The notes: generated by a model from the letters alone, not told the origin. 64,000 bases of DNA from Inquilinus sp052078665 (GCF_052078665.1 NZ_JBQJIK010000016.1:1-64000), one strand, 5' to 3'. Counted from the first letter of the stretch, positions 52,546 to 63,488 are shown. Translations and numbers: made by a program.

Positions 52546-53547
52546 TCAGGCCGCCCGCCGCTGCTCGATCGCCGTCTCGACCAGGTCGACGGCGGCGCGC
52601 AGCACCTCCGGCCCCGCCCCCGGGCGATGGGCGTTCTCGGCCAGGTGGCGGCGGAAGGCACGGGCGCCCGGCACGGCCTGGTACAGGCCGAGGATGTGGC
52701 GGGTCATCGACCCCAGCGGCACGCCGCGGGAGCGCATCGCCTCGACATAGGGCAGGAATCCGTCGACCACGTCGCGGCGGCTGCGGACGGGGCCGTCCTC
52801 GCCGAAGATGCGGCGGTCGGCCTCGGCCAGCATCCAAGGGTTCTGATAGGCCTCACGGCCGATCATGACGCCGTCGAGATGGGTCAGCTGCTCCGCGGCC
52901 ATGTCGAGCGAGGTGATGCCGCCATTGATGGCGATGGTGAGGTGCGGGAAATCGCGCTTCAGCCGGTGCACCACCTCGTAGCGCAGCGGCGGGATCTCGC
53001 GGTTTTCCTTCGGGCTCAGCCCGCTCAGCCAGGCCTTGCGGGCGTGGACGATGAAGGTGTCGCAGCCGGCCTCGGCGCTGGTGCCGATGAACGCCACCAG
53101 CGCCTCATAGCTGTCCCGATCGTCGATGCCGATGCGCGACTTGACCGTGACCGGCACGTCGCAGGCGGCGCGCATCGCGGCGACGCAGGCGGCGACGGTC
53201 GCAGGTTCCGCCATCAGGCAGGCGCCGAAGCGGCCGGACTGCACCCGGTCGCTGGGGCAGCCGACATTCATGTTGATCTCGGCATAGCCCCAGTCGGCGC
53301 CGATGGCGGCGGCCTTGGCCATCGCCTCCGGGTCGCTGCCGCCGAGCTGCAGCGCCACCGGCTGCTCCGCCTCGGAGAAGCCGAGGATGCGCTCGCGGTC
53401 GCCATGCAGCACCGCCCCGGTCGTCACCATCTCGGTGTACAGCCGGACGCGGCGCGAGACCTGGCGCAGGAAGAACCGGCAATGCCGGTCCGTCCAGTCC
53501 ATCATCGGCGCCACGGAGAGGCGGTGCGTGTCGGCGGTCGAGGTCAT
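52546..53547 (-). CDS. dusA: tRNA-dihydrouridine synthase A
   Basis: A 333-residue FMN-dependent enzyme that reduces U20/U20a in tRNA. Hallmarks are the N-terminal LSVAPMMDWTDRHCRFFLRQ, ALQLGGSDPEAMA, the catalytic-Cys motif NMNVGCPSDRVQSGRFGACL and the DGVMIGREAYQNPW segment, which together separate DusA from DusB/C. It is next to tRNA-Val on the same strand, with no integrase or attachment repeats seen, although dusA ends are known integration sites for some phages. Confidence 0.93.
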   Translation of the reverse strand: MTSTADTHRLSVAPMMDWTDRHCRFFLRQVSRRVRLYTEMVTTGAVLHGDRERILGFSEAEQPVALQLGGSDPEAMAKAAAIGADWGYAEINMNVGCPSDRVQSGRFGACLMAEPATVAACVAAMRAACDVPVTVKSRIGIDDRDSYEALVAFIGTSAEAGCDTFIVHARKAWLSGLSPKENREIPPLRYEVVHRLKRDFPHLTIAINGGITSLDMAAEQLTHLDGVMIGREAYQNPWMLAEADRRIFGEDGPVRSRRDVVDGFLPYVEAMRSRGVPLGSMTRHILGLYQAVPGARAFRRHLAENAHRPGAGPEVLRAAVDLVETAIEQRRAA

Positions 53548-53601
53548 GGCCGCAGTCTATCGGGAAGGACGCCGGGACCGAAGCCCCGGCGCATCCTTTG
53601 G

Positions 53602-55014
<1,413 letters not shown>

Positions 55015-55364
55015 GGGATGCTTTCAGTAACAACGACGCCGAACCACTGGACTCCGGTTCGTGCCGGAGTCATGGCGATAAGCGCGGGGTTGACGATGAC
55101 GCCCCGCGCGATCTGGGCAGTCGGATGACTTCGATCGGGACCGACAGGACGCATCCCGGAGGGAGCGCTCACGCGATCGGTGGCCGACGGCTGCATTGGC
55201 AGCGACCGGAATGTCGTTGCGCAGTGCACAAAAGTCAAGGCTTACCGCCGATCGCATTCCTGCCCTGCATGACAGGTCAGGATATTTCGTTCGGTTTTGC
55301 CGATCCATGCCCCCTCCCATCGATTTTTCTTGCTGCTGAGACTAGGCCGCGGGACCGTGGCGGC
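55015..55364. other. Divergent region between the helicase and LysR genes
   Basis: A 350-bp gap carrying the helicase leader (leftward) and LysR leader (rightward). It has no supported open frame. I see no repeat; a helicase 5' leader of more than 100 nt is likely and may be regulatory, as is common for cold-responsive helicases. Confidence 0.4.
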
Positions 55365-56279
55365 ATGAACGTCACGCTGCGCCAGATCGCCTACTTCACC
55401 GCGGTGGCGGAGGCCGGCTCAGTCTCCGGCGGCGCCGCGGCGGTCGGCATCTCGCAATCGGCGATCACCGATGCGCTGAAGGCGCTGGAGGAGCAGACCG
55501 GCGCCCGGCTGTTCGAGCGCCATGCCCGCGGCGTCATCCTGACCTATCCCGGCCACCAGTTCCTGCGCCATGCCCGCACCATCCTGGCGGCGGTGGCCGA
55601 CGCCCAGAACGCGCTGAAGACCCTGCCGGAGGCGGTGCAGGGCACGCTGCCGCTCGGCGTCACCACCATGGTCTCCGGCTATTTCCTGGCCGATCTGCTG
55701 GCCCGCTTCCGGCGGGTGTTCCCGAACGTCACGGTCGAGGTGATCGAGGAGGAGCGGACCTATATCGAGCACCTGATGATCAACGGCGAGATCGCGGTCG
55801 CGGTGATGATCGTCTCGACCCTGGACAACCGCGACGCGCTGGAGAGCGAGATCCTGGTCCGCTCCGAGAGCCGGCTGTGGCTGCCGCCGGACCACCGCTT
55901 CATGGGGCGCGAGGCGATCCCGCTGGCCGAGATCGTCGACGAGCCGCTGATCGCGCTGGCGGTGGACGAGATCGTCGAGGCCAGCGACCTGTTCTGGCGG
56001 GCGGCCGGGCTGATCCCGAAGCGGGTGCTGCGCACCGCCTCGGTCGAGGCCGTGCGCAGCTTGGTGGCGACCGGCGCCGGCGTCGCCATCCTGCCCGACA
56101 TGGCCTACCGCCCGTGGTCGCTGGAAGGCGACCGGATCGAGGCGCGGCCGCTGGCCGACCCGCTGCCGACGCTCGATGTCGGCGTGGTCTGGCGCCGCGG
56201 CTCGCCGCTGTCGACCCAGGCCGAGACCTTCATCCAGGTCGCCCGCACCCATCCGGCGCCGCGCCTGCGGTCGCTGTAG
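55365..56279 (+). CDS. LysR-family regulator of the polyamine operon
   Basis: A 304-residue LysR protein. The HTH is in LRQIAYFTAVAEAGSVSGGA, AVGISQSAITDALKALEEQT and GARLFERHARGVILT; the effector domain follows. It lies 98 bp upstream of a spermidine/putrescine-type transporter operon on the same strand, so it probably controls it. ATG 55365 starts right at the canonical N-terminus; longer upstream frames are not LysR-like. Confidence 0.87.
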   Translation: MNVTLRQIAYFTAVAEAGSVSGGAAAVGISQSAITDALKALEEQTGARLFERHARGVILTYPGHQFLRHARTILAAVADAQNALKTLPEAVQGTLPLGVTTMVSGYFLADLLARFRRVFPNVTVEVIEEERTYIEHLMINGEIAVAVMIVSTLDNRDALESEILVRSESRLWLPPDHRFMGREAIPLAEIVDEPLIALAVDEIVEASDLFWRAAGLIPKRVLRTASVEAVRSLVATGAGVAILPDMAYRPWSLEGDRIEARPLADPLPTLDVGVVWRRGSPLSTQAETFIQVARTHPAPRLRSL

Positions 56280-56377
56280 CCATCGGTTTCTCCGATAGCA
56301 AAACAGGATATTTCATATTTCTCGGCATTCCGGCAACGGACCTACCATTCTCCCCAACAAACAACGGGGAGATCGAG

Positions 56378-57544
56378 ATGGGATCGCAGCTTCGCCGGAT
56401 GCTCGCCCTGGGCAGCGCCCTCGCCGTGTTCGGCACCACCACCCTGGCGGGCGCCGCGCCGCTGACGGCCATCGGGACGGGCGAGGGCCAGGTCGATATC
56501 GTCGCCTGGGCCGGCTATATCGAGCGCGGCGACACCGACAAGGCCTATGACTGGGTCACCGGCTTCGAGAAGGAAACCGGCTGCAAGGTCAGCGTCAAGA
56601 CCGCCGGCACCTCGGACGAGATGGTGGCGCTGATGAACGAGGGCGGCTTCGACCTCGTCACCGCCTCCGGCGACGCCAGCCTGCGCCTGATCTACGGAAA
56701 GCGGGTGCAGGAGATCAACACCGAGCTGGTGCCCGGCTGGAAGACGATCGATCCGCGGCTGCAGAACGCGCCCTGGTTCACCGTCGACGGCAAGCATTAC
56801 GGCGTGCCCTACCAATGGGGCCCGAACGTGCTGGCCTACAACACCGAGGTGTTCAAGGAGCCGCCGAAGAGCTGGAGCGTGGTGTTCGAGCCGACCACCC
56901 TGCCCGACGGCAAGCCGAACAAGGGCCGGATCGAGGCTTATGACGGGCCGATCTACATCGCCGATGCGGCGCTGTACCTGATGAAGGCGAAGCCCGAACT
57001 GGGGATCAAAGATCCTTATCAATTGAACGAGGCCCAGTACAAGGCGGCGCTCGACCTGCTGCGCGGCCAGCGCCAGCTGGTGATGCGCTACTGGCACGAC
57101 GCCATGGCCCAGGTCGACGACTTCGTCAACGAGGGCGTCGTCGCCTCCTCGACCTGGCCGTTCCAGGTCAACCTGCTGAAGTCGCAGAACAAGCCGATCG
57201 CCAGCGTCATCCCCGAGGAAGGGGCGACGGGCTGGGCCGACACCACCATGCTGCATGTCGACGCGGCGCATCCGAACTGCGCCTACAAATGGCTGCAGCA
57301 CTCGCTGAACCCCAAGCTGCAGGGCGACCTCGCGGCATGGTTCGGTTCGGTGCCGGTGGTGCCCGACGCCTGCAAGGGCAACGAGCTGCTCGGCGCCGAG
57401 GGCTGCAAGACCAACGGCTTCGACAATTTCGAGAAGATCCACTTCTGGACCACGCCGCGCCAGCAGTGTGAGGCGCATCCGGAAGGCTGCGTGCCCTATC
57501 TGCGCTGGGCCACGGACTACATCGCCGTCCTCGGCGGGCGGTAG
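56378..57544 (+). CDS. Polyamine (spermidine/putrescine)-type ABC substrate-binding protein
   Basis: A 388-residue binding protein with signal peptide (RRMLALGSALAVFGTTTLAGA). Its motifs include IVAWAGYIERGDTDKAYDWV, GFDLVTASGDASLRLIYG, VPYQWGPNVLAYNTEVF and the C-terminal WLQHSLNPKLQGDLAAWFG, matching PotD-family proteins. It begins an operon with ATPase, two permeases and an aldehyde dehydrogenase, which together indicate uptake and oxidation of a polyamine, probably putrescine. Confidence 0.88.
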   Translation: MGSQLRRMLALGSALAVFGTTTLAGAAPLTAIGTGEGQVDIVAWAGYIERGDTDKAYDWVTGFEKETGCKVSVKTAGTSDEMVALMNEGGFDLVTASGDASLRLIYGKRVQEINTELVPGWKTIDPRLQNAPWFTVDGKHYGVPYQWGPNVLAYNTEVFKEPPKSWSVVFEPTTLPDGKPNKGRIEAYDGPIYIADAALYLMKAKPELGIKDPYQLNEAQYKAALDLLRGQRQLVMRYWHDAMAQVDDFVNEGVVASSTWPFQVNLLKSQNKPIASVIPEEGATGWADTTMLHVDAAHPNCAYKWLQHSLNPKLQGDLAAWFGSVPVVPDACKGNELLGAEGCKTNGFDNFEKIHFWTTPRQQCEAHPEGCVPYLRWATDYIAVLGGR

Positions 57545-57554
57545 ACCGCTCTCG

Positions 57555-57682
57555 CCCCCTCACCCTCCCGGCCCAAGCGGGCCGGGCCCCTCCCTCTCCC
57601 CGAGGAGAGGGAATCGGAGGCGTGGCCCTTCACCTCTCCTTTGGGAGAGGTCGAAATCGCGCAGCGATTTCGGGTGAGGGGG
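57555..57682. repeat. Dispersed intergenic palindrome-type repeat (about 128 bp)
   Basis: Ends with inverted CCCCCTCACCCT (57555-57566) and GGGTGAGGGGG (57672-57682). Inside are smaller dyads such as gcccaagcgggc, ctctccccgaggagag and ctctcctttgggagag. This type of ctcaccc/gggtgag-bounded intergenic repeat is very common in GC-rich proteobacterial genomes. It interrupts the operon between the binding-protein and ATPase genes and may attenuate or process the transcript. Confidence 0.65.
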
Positions 57683-57727
57683 AGCCGGCCAGGCCGCATC
57701 GCACCTGCATACCGACGGGCCGATCCC

Positions 57728-58759
57728 ATGACCGACCGCAGCACCGCCGTCCGTTTCGACCATGTCAGCCGCCATTTTGGGTCGGTGTGGGCGGTGGACG
57801 ATGCCAGCTTCGAGATCCGCGACGGCGAGTTCTTCTCGATGCTCGGGCCCTCGGGTTCGGGCAAGACCACCTGCCTGCGCCTGATCGCGGGGTTCGAGCA
57901 GCCGACCGCCGGCCACCTGCTGCTGCACGGCCGCGACGTCTCGGCCACGCCGCCCTATGACCGCGACGTCAACACCGTGTTCCAGGACTACGCCCTGTTC
58001 CCGCATATGAGCGTGTGGGAGAACGTGGCCTACGGCCTGATGATCCGGCGCGTGCCGAAGCCGGAGCGGCGGCGCCGGGCCGAGGAGATGCTGGCGATGG
58101 TCAAGCTCGGCGACTTCGCCGGGCGCCGGCCGGCCCAGCTGTCGGGCGGCCAGCGCCAGCGCGTCGCCCTGGCCCGGGCCCTGGTCAACCGCCCCTCCGT
58201 CCTGCTGCTGGACGAGCCGCTCGGCGCCCTCGACCTCAAGCTGCGCGAGGCGATGCAGGAGGAGCTGAAGGCGCTGCAGCGCCAGGTCGGCATCACCTTC
58301 GTCTATGTCACCCACGACCAGGGCGAGGCCCTGGCGATGAGCGACCGGGTGGCGGTGTTCAACCGCGGCCGGGTCGAGCAGATCGACACGCCCGCCGCGA
58401 TCTACGACCGGCCGGCCACCGCCTTCGTCGCCGGTTTCGTCGGCGCCTCCAACATGGTCGACGCCGCCACCGCCGGGAAGCTGATGGGCCAGGCCCGGCC
58501 CTTCGCCCTGCGGCCGGAGCGCATCCGGATCCTGAACGACGGCCAGCCGGCGCCGGCCGATGCGGTCGAGGTGGCCGGCACGGTCGACGGCGTCAGCTTC
58601 CTCGGCGCCACCACGCGCTACCGCGTCGCGCTGGGCCCCGGCGGCGCCGTCGACGTGGTCGAATCCAATCTCGACACGGCACCCAAGACGCCGGGACAGG
58701 CGGTGCGGCTGGCCTGGCGGCGCGACCACGCCCATCCGCTGGCCGAGGTCGCGGCATGA
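57728..58759 (+). CDS. Polyamine ABC transporter ATP-binding protein, PotA-like
   Basis: A 343-residue ATPase. It has Walker A LGPSGSGKTTCLRLIAGFE, Q-loop TVFQDYALFPHMSVWENV, signature LSGGQRQRVALARALV, Walker B LLLDEPLGALDLKLRE and the H-loop in YVTHDQGEAL, followed by a C-terminal TOBE domain. ATG 57728 is the family start; 29 residues upstream in frame come from the intergenic repeat and are rejected. It overlaps the permease gene by 4 bp. Confidence 0.92.
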   Translation: MTDRSTAVRFDHVSRHFGSVWAVDDASFEIRDGEFFSMLGPSGSGKTTCLRLIAGFEQPTAGHLLLHGRDVSATPPYDRDVNTVFQDYALFPHMSVWENVAYGLMIRRVPKPERRRRAEEMLAMVKLGDFAGRRPAQLSGGQRQRVALARALVNRPSVLLLDEPLGALDLKLREAMQEELKALQRQVGITFVYVTHDQGEALAMSDRVAVFNRGRVEQIDTPAAIYDRPATAFVAGFVGASNMVDAATAGKLMGQARPFALRPERIRILNDGQPAPADAVEVAGTVDGVSFLGATTRYRVALGPGGAVDVVESNLDTAPKTPGQAVRLAWRRDHAHPLAEVAA

Positions 58760-59703
58760 CCATGGCCGCCACCCTGCCCGCCCCGGCGGCGGACGGAATC
58801 GGCCGGCGCGCGGCGCGGCTGCTGTACCGCAACGGCTGGCTGCTGCTGATCCTGCTGCTGGCGCCGCCGCTGCTGTGGCTCGGCGTGGTCTATCTCGGCT
58901 CATTGTTCGCGCTGCTGCTGCAAAGCTTCTATTCGGTCGACGGCTTCACCGGGATGATCGTCCCGGAATTCACCCTGTCGACCTATGCCGACCTGCTGAC
59001 CGCCGCCAACATGGACGTGGTGCTGCGCACCGCGGGGATGGCCGCAGCGGTGACGATCCTGTGCGCGCTGATCGGCTTCCCGATCGCCTATTACGCGGCG
59101 CGCTACGCCCGCGGCCGGGCCAAGGCCGCCTTCTACATCGCGATCATGCTGCCGCTGTGGTCGAGCTACCTGGTCAAGGTCTATGCCTGGAAGCTGATCC
59201 TGGCGCGCGAGGGCGTGGTCACCTGGCTGGCCGCCAAGTTGCACCTGACCTGGCTGCTGGACGGAATCCTGGCCTTGCCGGTGGTCGGCGGCGCGTCGCT
59301 GTCCAGCGCCTATCTCGGCACCGCCGTGGTCTTCGTCTACATCTGGCTGCCCTTCATGATCCTGCCGGTGCAGGCGGCGCTGGAGCGGGTGCCGCGGTCG
59401 CTGACCGAGGCCTCGGCCGATCTCGGCGCCAGGCCCTCCCAGACCTTCTGGACGGTGATCCTGCCACTGGCCTTCCCGGGCGTGGCCGCCGGGTCGATCT
59501 TCACCTTCTCGCTGACCCTCGGCGACTACATCATCCCCGGCATCATCGGCTCCTCCCGCCCCTTCATCGGCCAGGTGGTGCTGCAGCTGCAGGGCACCGC
59601 CGGCAACGTGCCGCTGGCCGCCGCCTTCACCGTGGTGCCGATCGTGATCATGGCGGTCTATCTGACGGCGGCGAAGCGCCTGGGGGCCTTCGATGCGCTC
59701 TAG
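58756..59703 (+). CDS. Polyamine ABC transporter permease, PotB-like
   Basis: A 315-residue inner-membrane protein with about six helices. The cytoplasmic EAA loop reads LTEASADLGARPSQTFWTVI followed by LPLAFPGVAAG. It starts in an ATGA overlap with the ATPase gene and overlaps the second permease by 11 bp. The pair forms the heterodimeric channel of the transporter. Confidence 0.9.
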   Translation: MTMAATLPAPAADGIGRRAARLLYRNGWLLLILLLAPPLLWLGVVYLGSLFALLLQSFYSVDGFTGMIVPEFTLSTYADLLTAANMDVVLRTAGMAAAVTILCALIGFPIAYYAARYARGRAKAAFYIAIMLPLWSSYLVKVYAWKLILAREGVVTWLAAKLHLTWLLDGILALPVVGGASLSSAYLGTAVVFVYIWLPFMILPVQAALERVPRSLTEASADLGARPSQTFWTVILPLAFPGVAAGSIFTFSLTLGDYIIPGIIGSSRPFIGQVVLQLQGTAGNVPLAAAFTVVPIVIMAVYLTAAKRLGAFDAL

Positions 59704-60523
59704 TGGCAAAGCCACGGCTGGCACCAGCGCGCCGCTCGGCCTGCGGATGATGGCGCTCGGCGGCATCCTGTTCCTGCATGTGCCGCTGCTGTTCATCCTG
59801 CTCTACGCCTTCTCCAGCGACGAGAAGACCTTCCAGTTCCCGCCGCCCGGCCTGACGCTGCAATGGTTCGCCGTCGCCTGGCTGGACCGGCCGGACATCT
59901 GGGCGGCGCTGTGGCTGTCGGTGAAGGTGGCGGCGATGGCGACGCTGCTGGCGATCGTGCTGGGCACCTGCGCCGCCGCCGCGGTCTGGCGCAGCCGCTT
60001 CTTCGGGCGGGAGTCGCTGTCGTTGCTGATCATCCTGCCGATCGCCCTGCCCGGCATCATCACCGGCATCGCCCTGCGCTCGGCCTATTCGCTGATGGAG
60101 ATCCCGTTCAGCTTCTGGACCATCGTCATCGGCCACGCCACCTTCTGCATCGTCGTCGTCTACAACAATGTGCTGGCCCGGTTCCGGCGCACCTCCGGCT
60201 CGCTGATCGAGGCCTCGATGGACCTCGGCGCCGACGGCTTCCAGACCTTTCGCCACGTGGTGCTGCCGAACATCGCCACGGCCCTCCTGGCCGGCGGCAT
60301 GCTGGCCTTCGCGCTCAGCTTCGACGAGGTGATCGTCACCACTTTCACCGCCGGCCAGCAGCAGACCTTGCCGATCTGGATGCTGAGCGAGCTGATCAAG
60401 CCGCGGCAGCGGCCGGTGACGAATGTGGTGGCGATCATCGTCATCGTCGTCACCTTCCTGCCGATCCTCGGCGCCTATTACCTCACCCGCGACACCCACG
60501 ACTTCTCCGGCTCCGGCAAGTGA
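59693..60523 (+). CDS. Polyamine ABC transporter permease, PotC-like
   Basis: A 276-residue inner-membrane protein with about six helices and the EAA-loop SLIEASMDLGADGFQTFRHV followed by VLPNIATALLAGG. The C-terminal AYYLTRDTHDFSGSGK end is typical. It overlaps the PotB-like gene by 11 bp and is 28 bp before the aldehyde dehydrogenase gene. Confidence 0.9.
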   Translation: MRSSGKATAGTSAPLGLRMMALGGILFLHVPLLFILLYAFSSDEKTFQFPPPGLTLQWFAVAWLDRPDIWAALWLSVKVAAMATLLAIVLGTCAAAAVWRSRFFGRESLSLLIILPIALPGIITGIALRSAYSLMEIPFSFWTIVIGHATFCIVVVYNNVLARFRRTSGSLIEASMDLGADGFQTFRHVVLPNIATALLAGGMLAFALSFDEVIVTTFTAGQQQTLPIWMLSELIKPRQRPVTNVVAIIVIVVTFLPILGAYYLTRDTHDFSGSGK

Positions 60524-60551
60524 GCGCGGAGCGCCCTCAGGGAGACATTCC

Positions 60552-61979
60552 ATGGACATCGAGCTTCTGATCGACGGCGCCCTGGCAAAGGGCGAAGGCC
60601 AGGCCGAGCAGGTGCTGAACCCGGCGACCGGCAAGCTGATCGTCGAGGTGCCGGAGGCGTCCCAGGCCCAGCTCAACGCCGCGGTTGCCGCCGCTGCGCG
60701 CGCCTTCGAGAGCTGGTCGGTCACCACGCCGGCGCAGCGCGCCGGGCACCTGCTGAGGCTGGCCGATGCGATCGAGCGCGAGGCCGAAGCCTTCGCCCGG
60801 CTGGAATCGCTGAACTGCGGCAAGCCCTATGCCCGGGTGCTGGAAGACGAGCTGCCGGCGATCATCGACACCTTCCGCTTCTTCGCCGGGGCGACGCGCT
60901 GCCTGACCGGCTCGGCCGCGGGCGAATACGTCGCCAACCACACCAGCATGATCCGGCGCGACCCGATCGGCGTGGTCGGGTCGATCGCGCCGTGGAACTA
61001 CCCGCTGATGATGCTGGCCTGGAAGGTGGCTCCCGCCCTGGCCGCGGGCAACACCGTGGTGATGAAGCCGTCGGAGCAGACGCCGCTGACCGCGCTGAAG
61101 CTGGGCCGCACCCTGGCCGAGCTGTTTCCGAAGGGCGTGATCAACATCGTCACCGGCCGCGGCGAGACCGTAGGCTCGGCCCTGACCGCCCATCCGCAGG
61201 TGCGGATGGTGTCGCTGACCGGCGACATCGCCACCGGCCAGAAGGTGCTGCAGGCGGCGGTGAAGAACCTGAAGCGCACCCATCTCGAGCTCGGCGGCAA
61301 GGCGCCGGTGCTGGTGTTCGACGACGCCGACCTCGACGCCGTGGTGGCGGGGGTGCGCGCCGGCGGCTTCTATAATGCCGGGCAGGACTGCACCGCCGCC
61401 TGCCGGATCTATGCCGGGCCGAAGATCTACGACCGGCTGGTGGCCGACCTGGCCGGCGCCGTCGCCAGCCTGAAATACGGTTCTCCCGACGACGCGGCGA
61501 CCGAGCTGGGCCCCCTGATCAGCGAGCGCCAGCGCGACCGGGTGGCCAGCTTCGTCGAGCGCGCGGCGGCGCAGAAGCACACCGAGATCGTGACCGGCGG
61601 CGGCAAGGCCGAGGGCGACGGCTACTTCTTCAAGCCGACCCTGGTGGCCGGCGCGCTGCAGAGCGACGAGATCGTGCGCAAGGAGGTGTTCGGGCCGGTG
61701 GTCTCGGTCACCAGATTCGACGATCCGGACGCCGCCATCGCCTGGGCCAATGACAGCGACTACGGCCTCGCCTCCTCGGTCTGGACCAGCAACGTGAAGA
61801 CCGCGCTGAAGACCGCGGCCCGGCTGCAGTATGGCTGCGTCTGGGTGAACGCGCATTTCACCCTGACCAGCGAGATGCCGCATGGCGGGCTGAAGATGTC
61901 CGGCTACGGCAAGGACATGTCGATGTACGGGCTGGAGGACTACACCGTCGTCCGCCACGTGATGCTGAACTTCGGGTAG
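60552..61979 (+). CDS. Gamma-aminobutyraldehyde dehydrogenase-like aldehyde dehydrogenase
   Basis: A 475-residue NAD-dependent aldehyde dehydrogenase with LIDGALAKGEGQ at the start, GSIAPWNYPLMMLAWKVAPA, the active-site Glu in LELGGKAPVLVF and catalytic Cys in FYNAGQDCTAACRIY. Length and FYNAGQDCTAACRIY motif match 4-aminobutyraldehyde dehydrogenases of putrescine degradation. It is the last gene of the polyamine operon; the product, GABA, would feed into succinate. A strong bidirectional hairpin follows. Confidence 0.87.
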   Translation: MDIELLIDGALAKGEGQAEQVLNPATGKLIVEVPEASQAQLNAAVAAAARAFESWSVTTPAQRAGHLLRLADAIEREAEAFARLESLNCGKPYARVLEDELPAIIDTFRFFAGATRCLTGSAAGEYVANHTSMIRRDPIGVVGSIAPWNYPLMMLAWKVAPALAAGNTVVMKPSEQTPLTALKLGRTLAELFPKGVINIVTGRGETVGSALTAHPQVRMVSLTGDIATGQKVLQAAVKNLKRTHLELGGKAPVLVFDDADLDAVVAGVRAGGFYNAGQDCTAACRIYAGPKIYDRLVADLAGAVASLKYGSPDDAATELGPLISERQRDRVASFVERAAAQKHTEIVTGGGKAEGDGYFFKPTLVAGALQSDEIVRKEVFGPVVSVTRFDDPDAAIAWANDSDYGLASSVWTSNVKTALKTAARLQYGCVWVNAHFTLTSEMPHGGLKMSGYGKDMSMYGLEDYTVVRHVMLNFG

Positions 61980-61984
61980 AGCCA

Positions 61985-62011
61985 GTCGGGTCCGCCCCCC
62001 GCGGACCCGAC
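61985..62011. terminator. Bidirectional stem-loop between convergent operons
   Basis: A perfect 11-bp inverted repeat, gtcgggtccgc / gcggacccgac, with a 5-nt C loop, sits midway between the convergent aldehyde dehydrogenase and FAH-family genes (40-bp gap). It would serve both transcripts; no T-tract on either side. Confidence 0.65.
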
Positions 62012-62019
62012 CGCCCCGG

Positions 62020-62727
62020 TCAAACCACTGCCACCCGGATCTCGCCGATGCCGTCGACGTGGCCGACCATCTCGTCGCCGCGGATCACCGCCCCGACCCC
62101 GGCCGGGGTGCCGGAGAAGATCAGGTCGCCCGGCTGCAGCTCGAACAGGCCGGAGAGGTAGGAGATCATCTCCGGCACCTTCCAGATCATCTGGTTCAGG
62201 TCGCCCTCCTGCCGCCGCTGGCCGTTGACGTCGAGCCAGACGGTGCCGGCGGCGGGGTGGCCGATCTCGGCGACCGTCCGGATCGGGCCGCAGGGTGCCG
62301 AATGCTCGAACGCCTTGCCGACCTCCCAGGGCCGGCCGAGCTTCTTGGCCTCCCCCTGCAGGTCGCGCCGGGTCATGTCGAGCCCGACGGCATAGCCGAA
62401 GACATGGTCGAGCGCGGTTTCGAGCGGGATGTCGCGGCCGCCCGACTTCAGCGCCACCACCAGCTCGATCTCGTGATGCACGTCGGAGGTCGCCGACGGA
62501 TAGGGAAAGCGGCCATCGCTGCGCAGGTTGGACGGGTTCTTCTGGAAGAAGAACGGCGGCTCGCGATCCGGGTCGTGCCCCATCTCCACCGCATGCGCCG
62601 CGTAGTTGCGGCCGACGCAGTAGATTCGGTGGACCGGGAACAGCCGGCCGGTGCCGAGCACGGGCAGCGCCGGGACGGGCGGCGGCGCGATGACGTATTC
62701 CGTGGTCCCGGGCGTGGCCATATTCAT
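62020..62727 (-). CDS. Fumarylacetoacetate hydrolase family protein
   Basis: A 235-residue FAH-fold enzyme. It has IYCVGRNYAAHAVEMGHDPD, the metal-binding VHHEIELVVALKSGG, GLDMTRRDLQGEAKK and IFSGTPAGVGAV, typical of the YcgM-type acylpyruvase/FAH family of C-C bond hydrolases. The start ATG 62727 lies just inside the upstream ABC permease 3' end (4-bp overlap), so it is co-translated with a nitrate/sulfonate-type transporter. The substrate may be an acylpyruvate or aromatic-ring cleavage product. Confidence 0.87.
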   Translation of the reverse strand: MNMATPGTTEYVIAPPPVPALPVLGTGRLFPVHRIYCVGRNYAAHAVEMGHDPDREPPFFFQKNPSNLRSDGRFPYPSATSDVHHEIELVVALKSGGRDIPLETALDHVFGYAVGLDMTRRDLQGEAKKLGRPWEVGKAFEHSAPCGPIRTVAEIGHPAAGTVWLDVNGQRRQEGDLNQMIWKVPEMISYLSGLFELQPGDLIFSGTPAGVGAVIRGDEMVGHVDGIGEIRVAVV

Positions 62728-63482
62728 GACTGTCGTACTCCTGCGTAATAGGCGATGCGGTGCTCGAGCCGGGAGACCAGCCCGGAGAGGACAAGCGCGA
62801 AGGCGAAGAGGACCAGGGTCAGGGCCCAGAACTCGGCCATCAGGAAGTTGCGGGAATAGAGCTCGAACAGCGCGCCGAAGCCGATGATCGAGACCAGCAG
62901 CTGCCCGACCACCACGCCCTTGACGCCGCGGATCAGCCCGACCCGGATGCCGGCCAGGATCTCCGGCAAGGCAGCGAGCAGCAGGATCCGGCTGGCGGTC
63001 TGCCAGCGCGTCGCGCCGAAGGAATGCGCCATCTCCACCAGCGAGGGCGGCACGTGCCGGATGCCGGCGCGGGTGTCGAGCGCGATGATCCAGACGGCGA
63101 ACAGGAAGACCGTGACCACGACGGTCGTCGTGCCCATGCCGAACAGCAGCATGATCACCGGCACCAGCGCCGAAAGCGGCGCGCTGACGAACAGGTTGAC
63201 CCACATGCCGGCGAACTGGTCGACCGCGGTGAAGCGGCCCATCAGCGCGCCGAGCGGCACGCCGACGGCGATGGCGAGCGCCATGCCGAGGGCGAAGCTG
63301 ACCACCGTGATCAGGGCGGCGTCGAGGAAGCTGCCTGTCGGCACCACGGTGAACAGCGCCGCGACGACCTCGGAGAAGGGCGGGAGCAGCAGGACGAGGT
63401 CGAGCCGGCCCACGACCTCCCAGACCAGGGCCCAGAGGATCAGCGACGCCATCATCGGGATGCGGTGGCCGAAGACGGTCAT
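62724..63482 (-). CDS. ABC transporter permease, SsuC/TauC/NrtB type
   Basis: A 252-residue inner-membrane protein with about six helices. The EAA loop reads VEMAHSFGATRWQTASRILL followed by LAALPEILAGIRVG, typical of nitrate/sulfonate/taurine-type permeases. It lies 6 bp after the ATPase gene and overlaps the FAH-family gene by 4 bp. The substrate of this three-gene unit is not evident; a binding protein would be encoded to the right of the window. Confidence 0.88.
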   Translation of the reverse strand: MTVFGHRIPMMASLILWALVWEVVGRLDLVLLLPPFSEVVAALFTVVPTGSFLDAALITVVSFALGMALAIAVGVPLGALMGRFTAVDQFAGMWVNLFVSAPLSALVPVIMLLFGMGTTTVVVTVFLFAVWIIALDTRAGIRHVPPSLVEMAHSFGATRWQTASRILLLAALPEILAGIRVGLIRGVKGVVVGQLLVSIIGFGALFELYSRNFLMAEFWALTLVLFAFALVLSGLVSRLEHRIAYYAGVRQS

Positions 63483-63488
63483 GACCCC

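Noticed and set aside
52391..53547. tRNA-Val/dusA as a possible prophage attachment site
   Set aside because: No integrase gene, truncated tRNA copy or direct repeat is present nearby.
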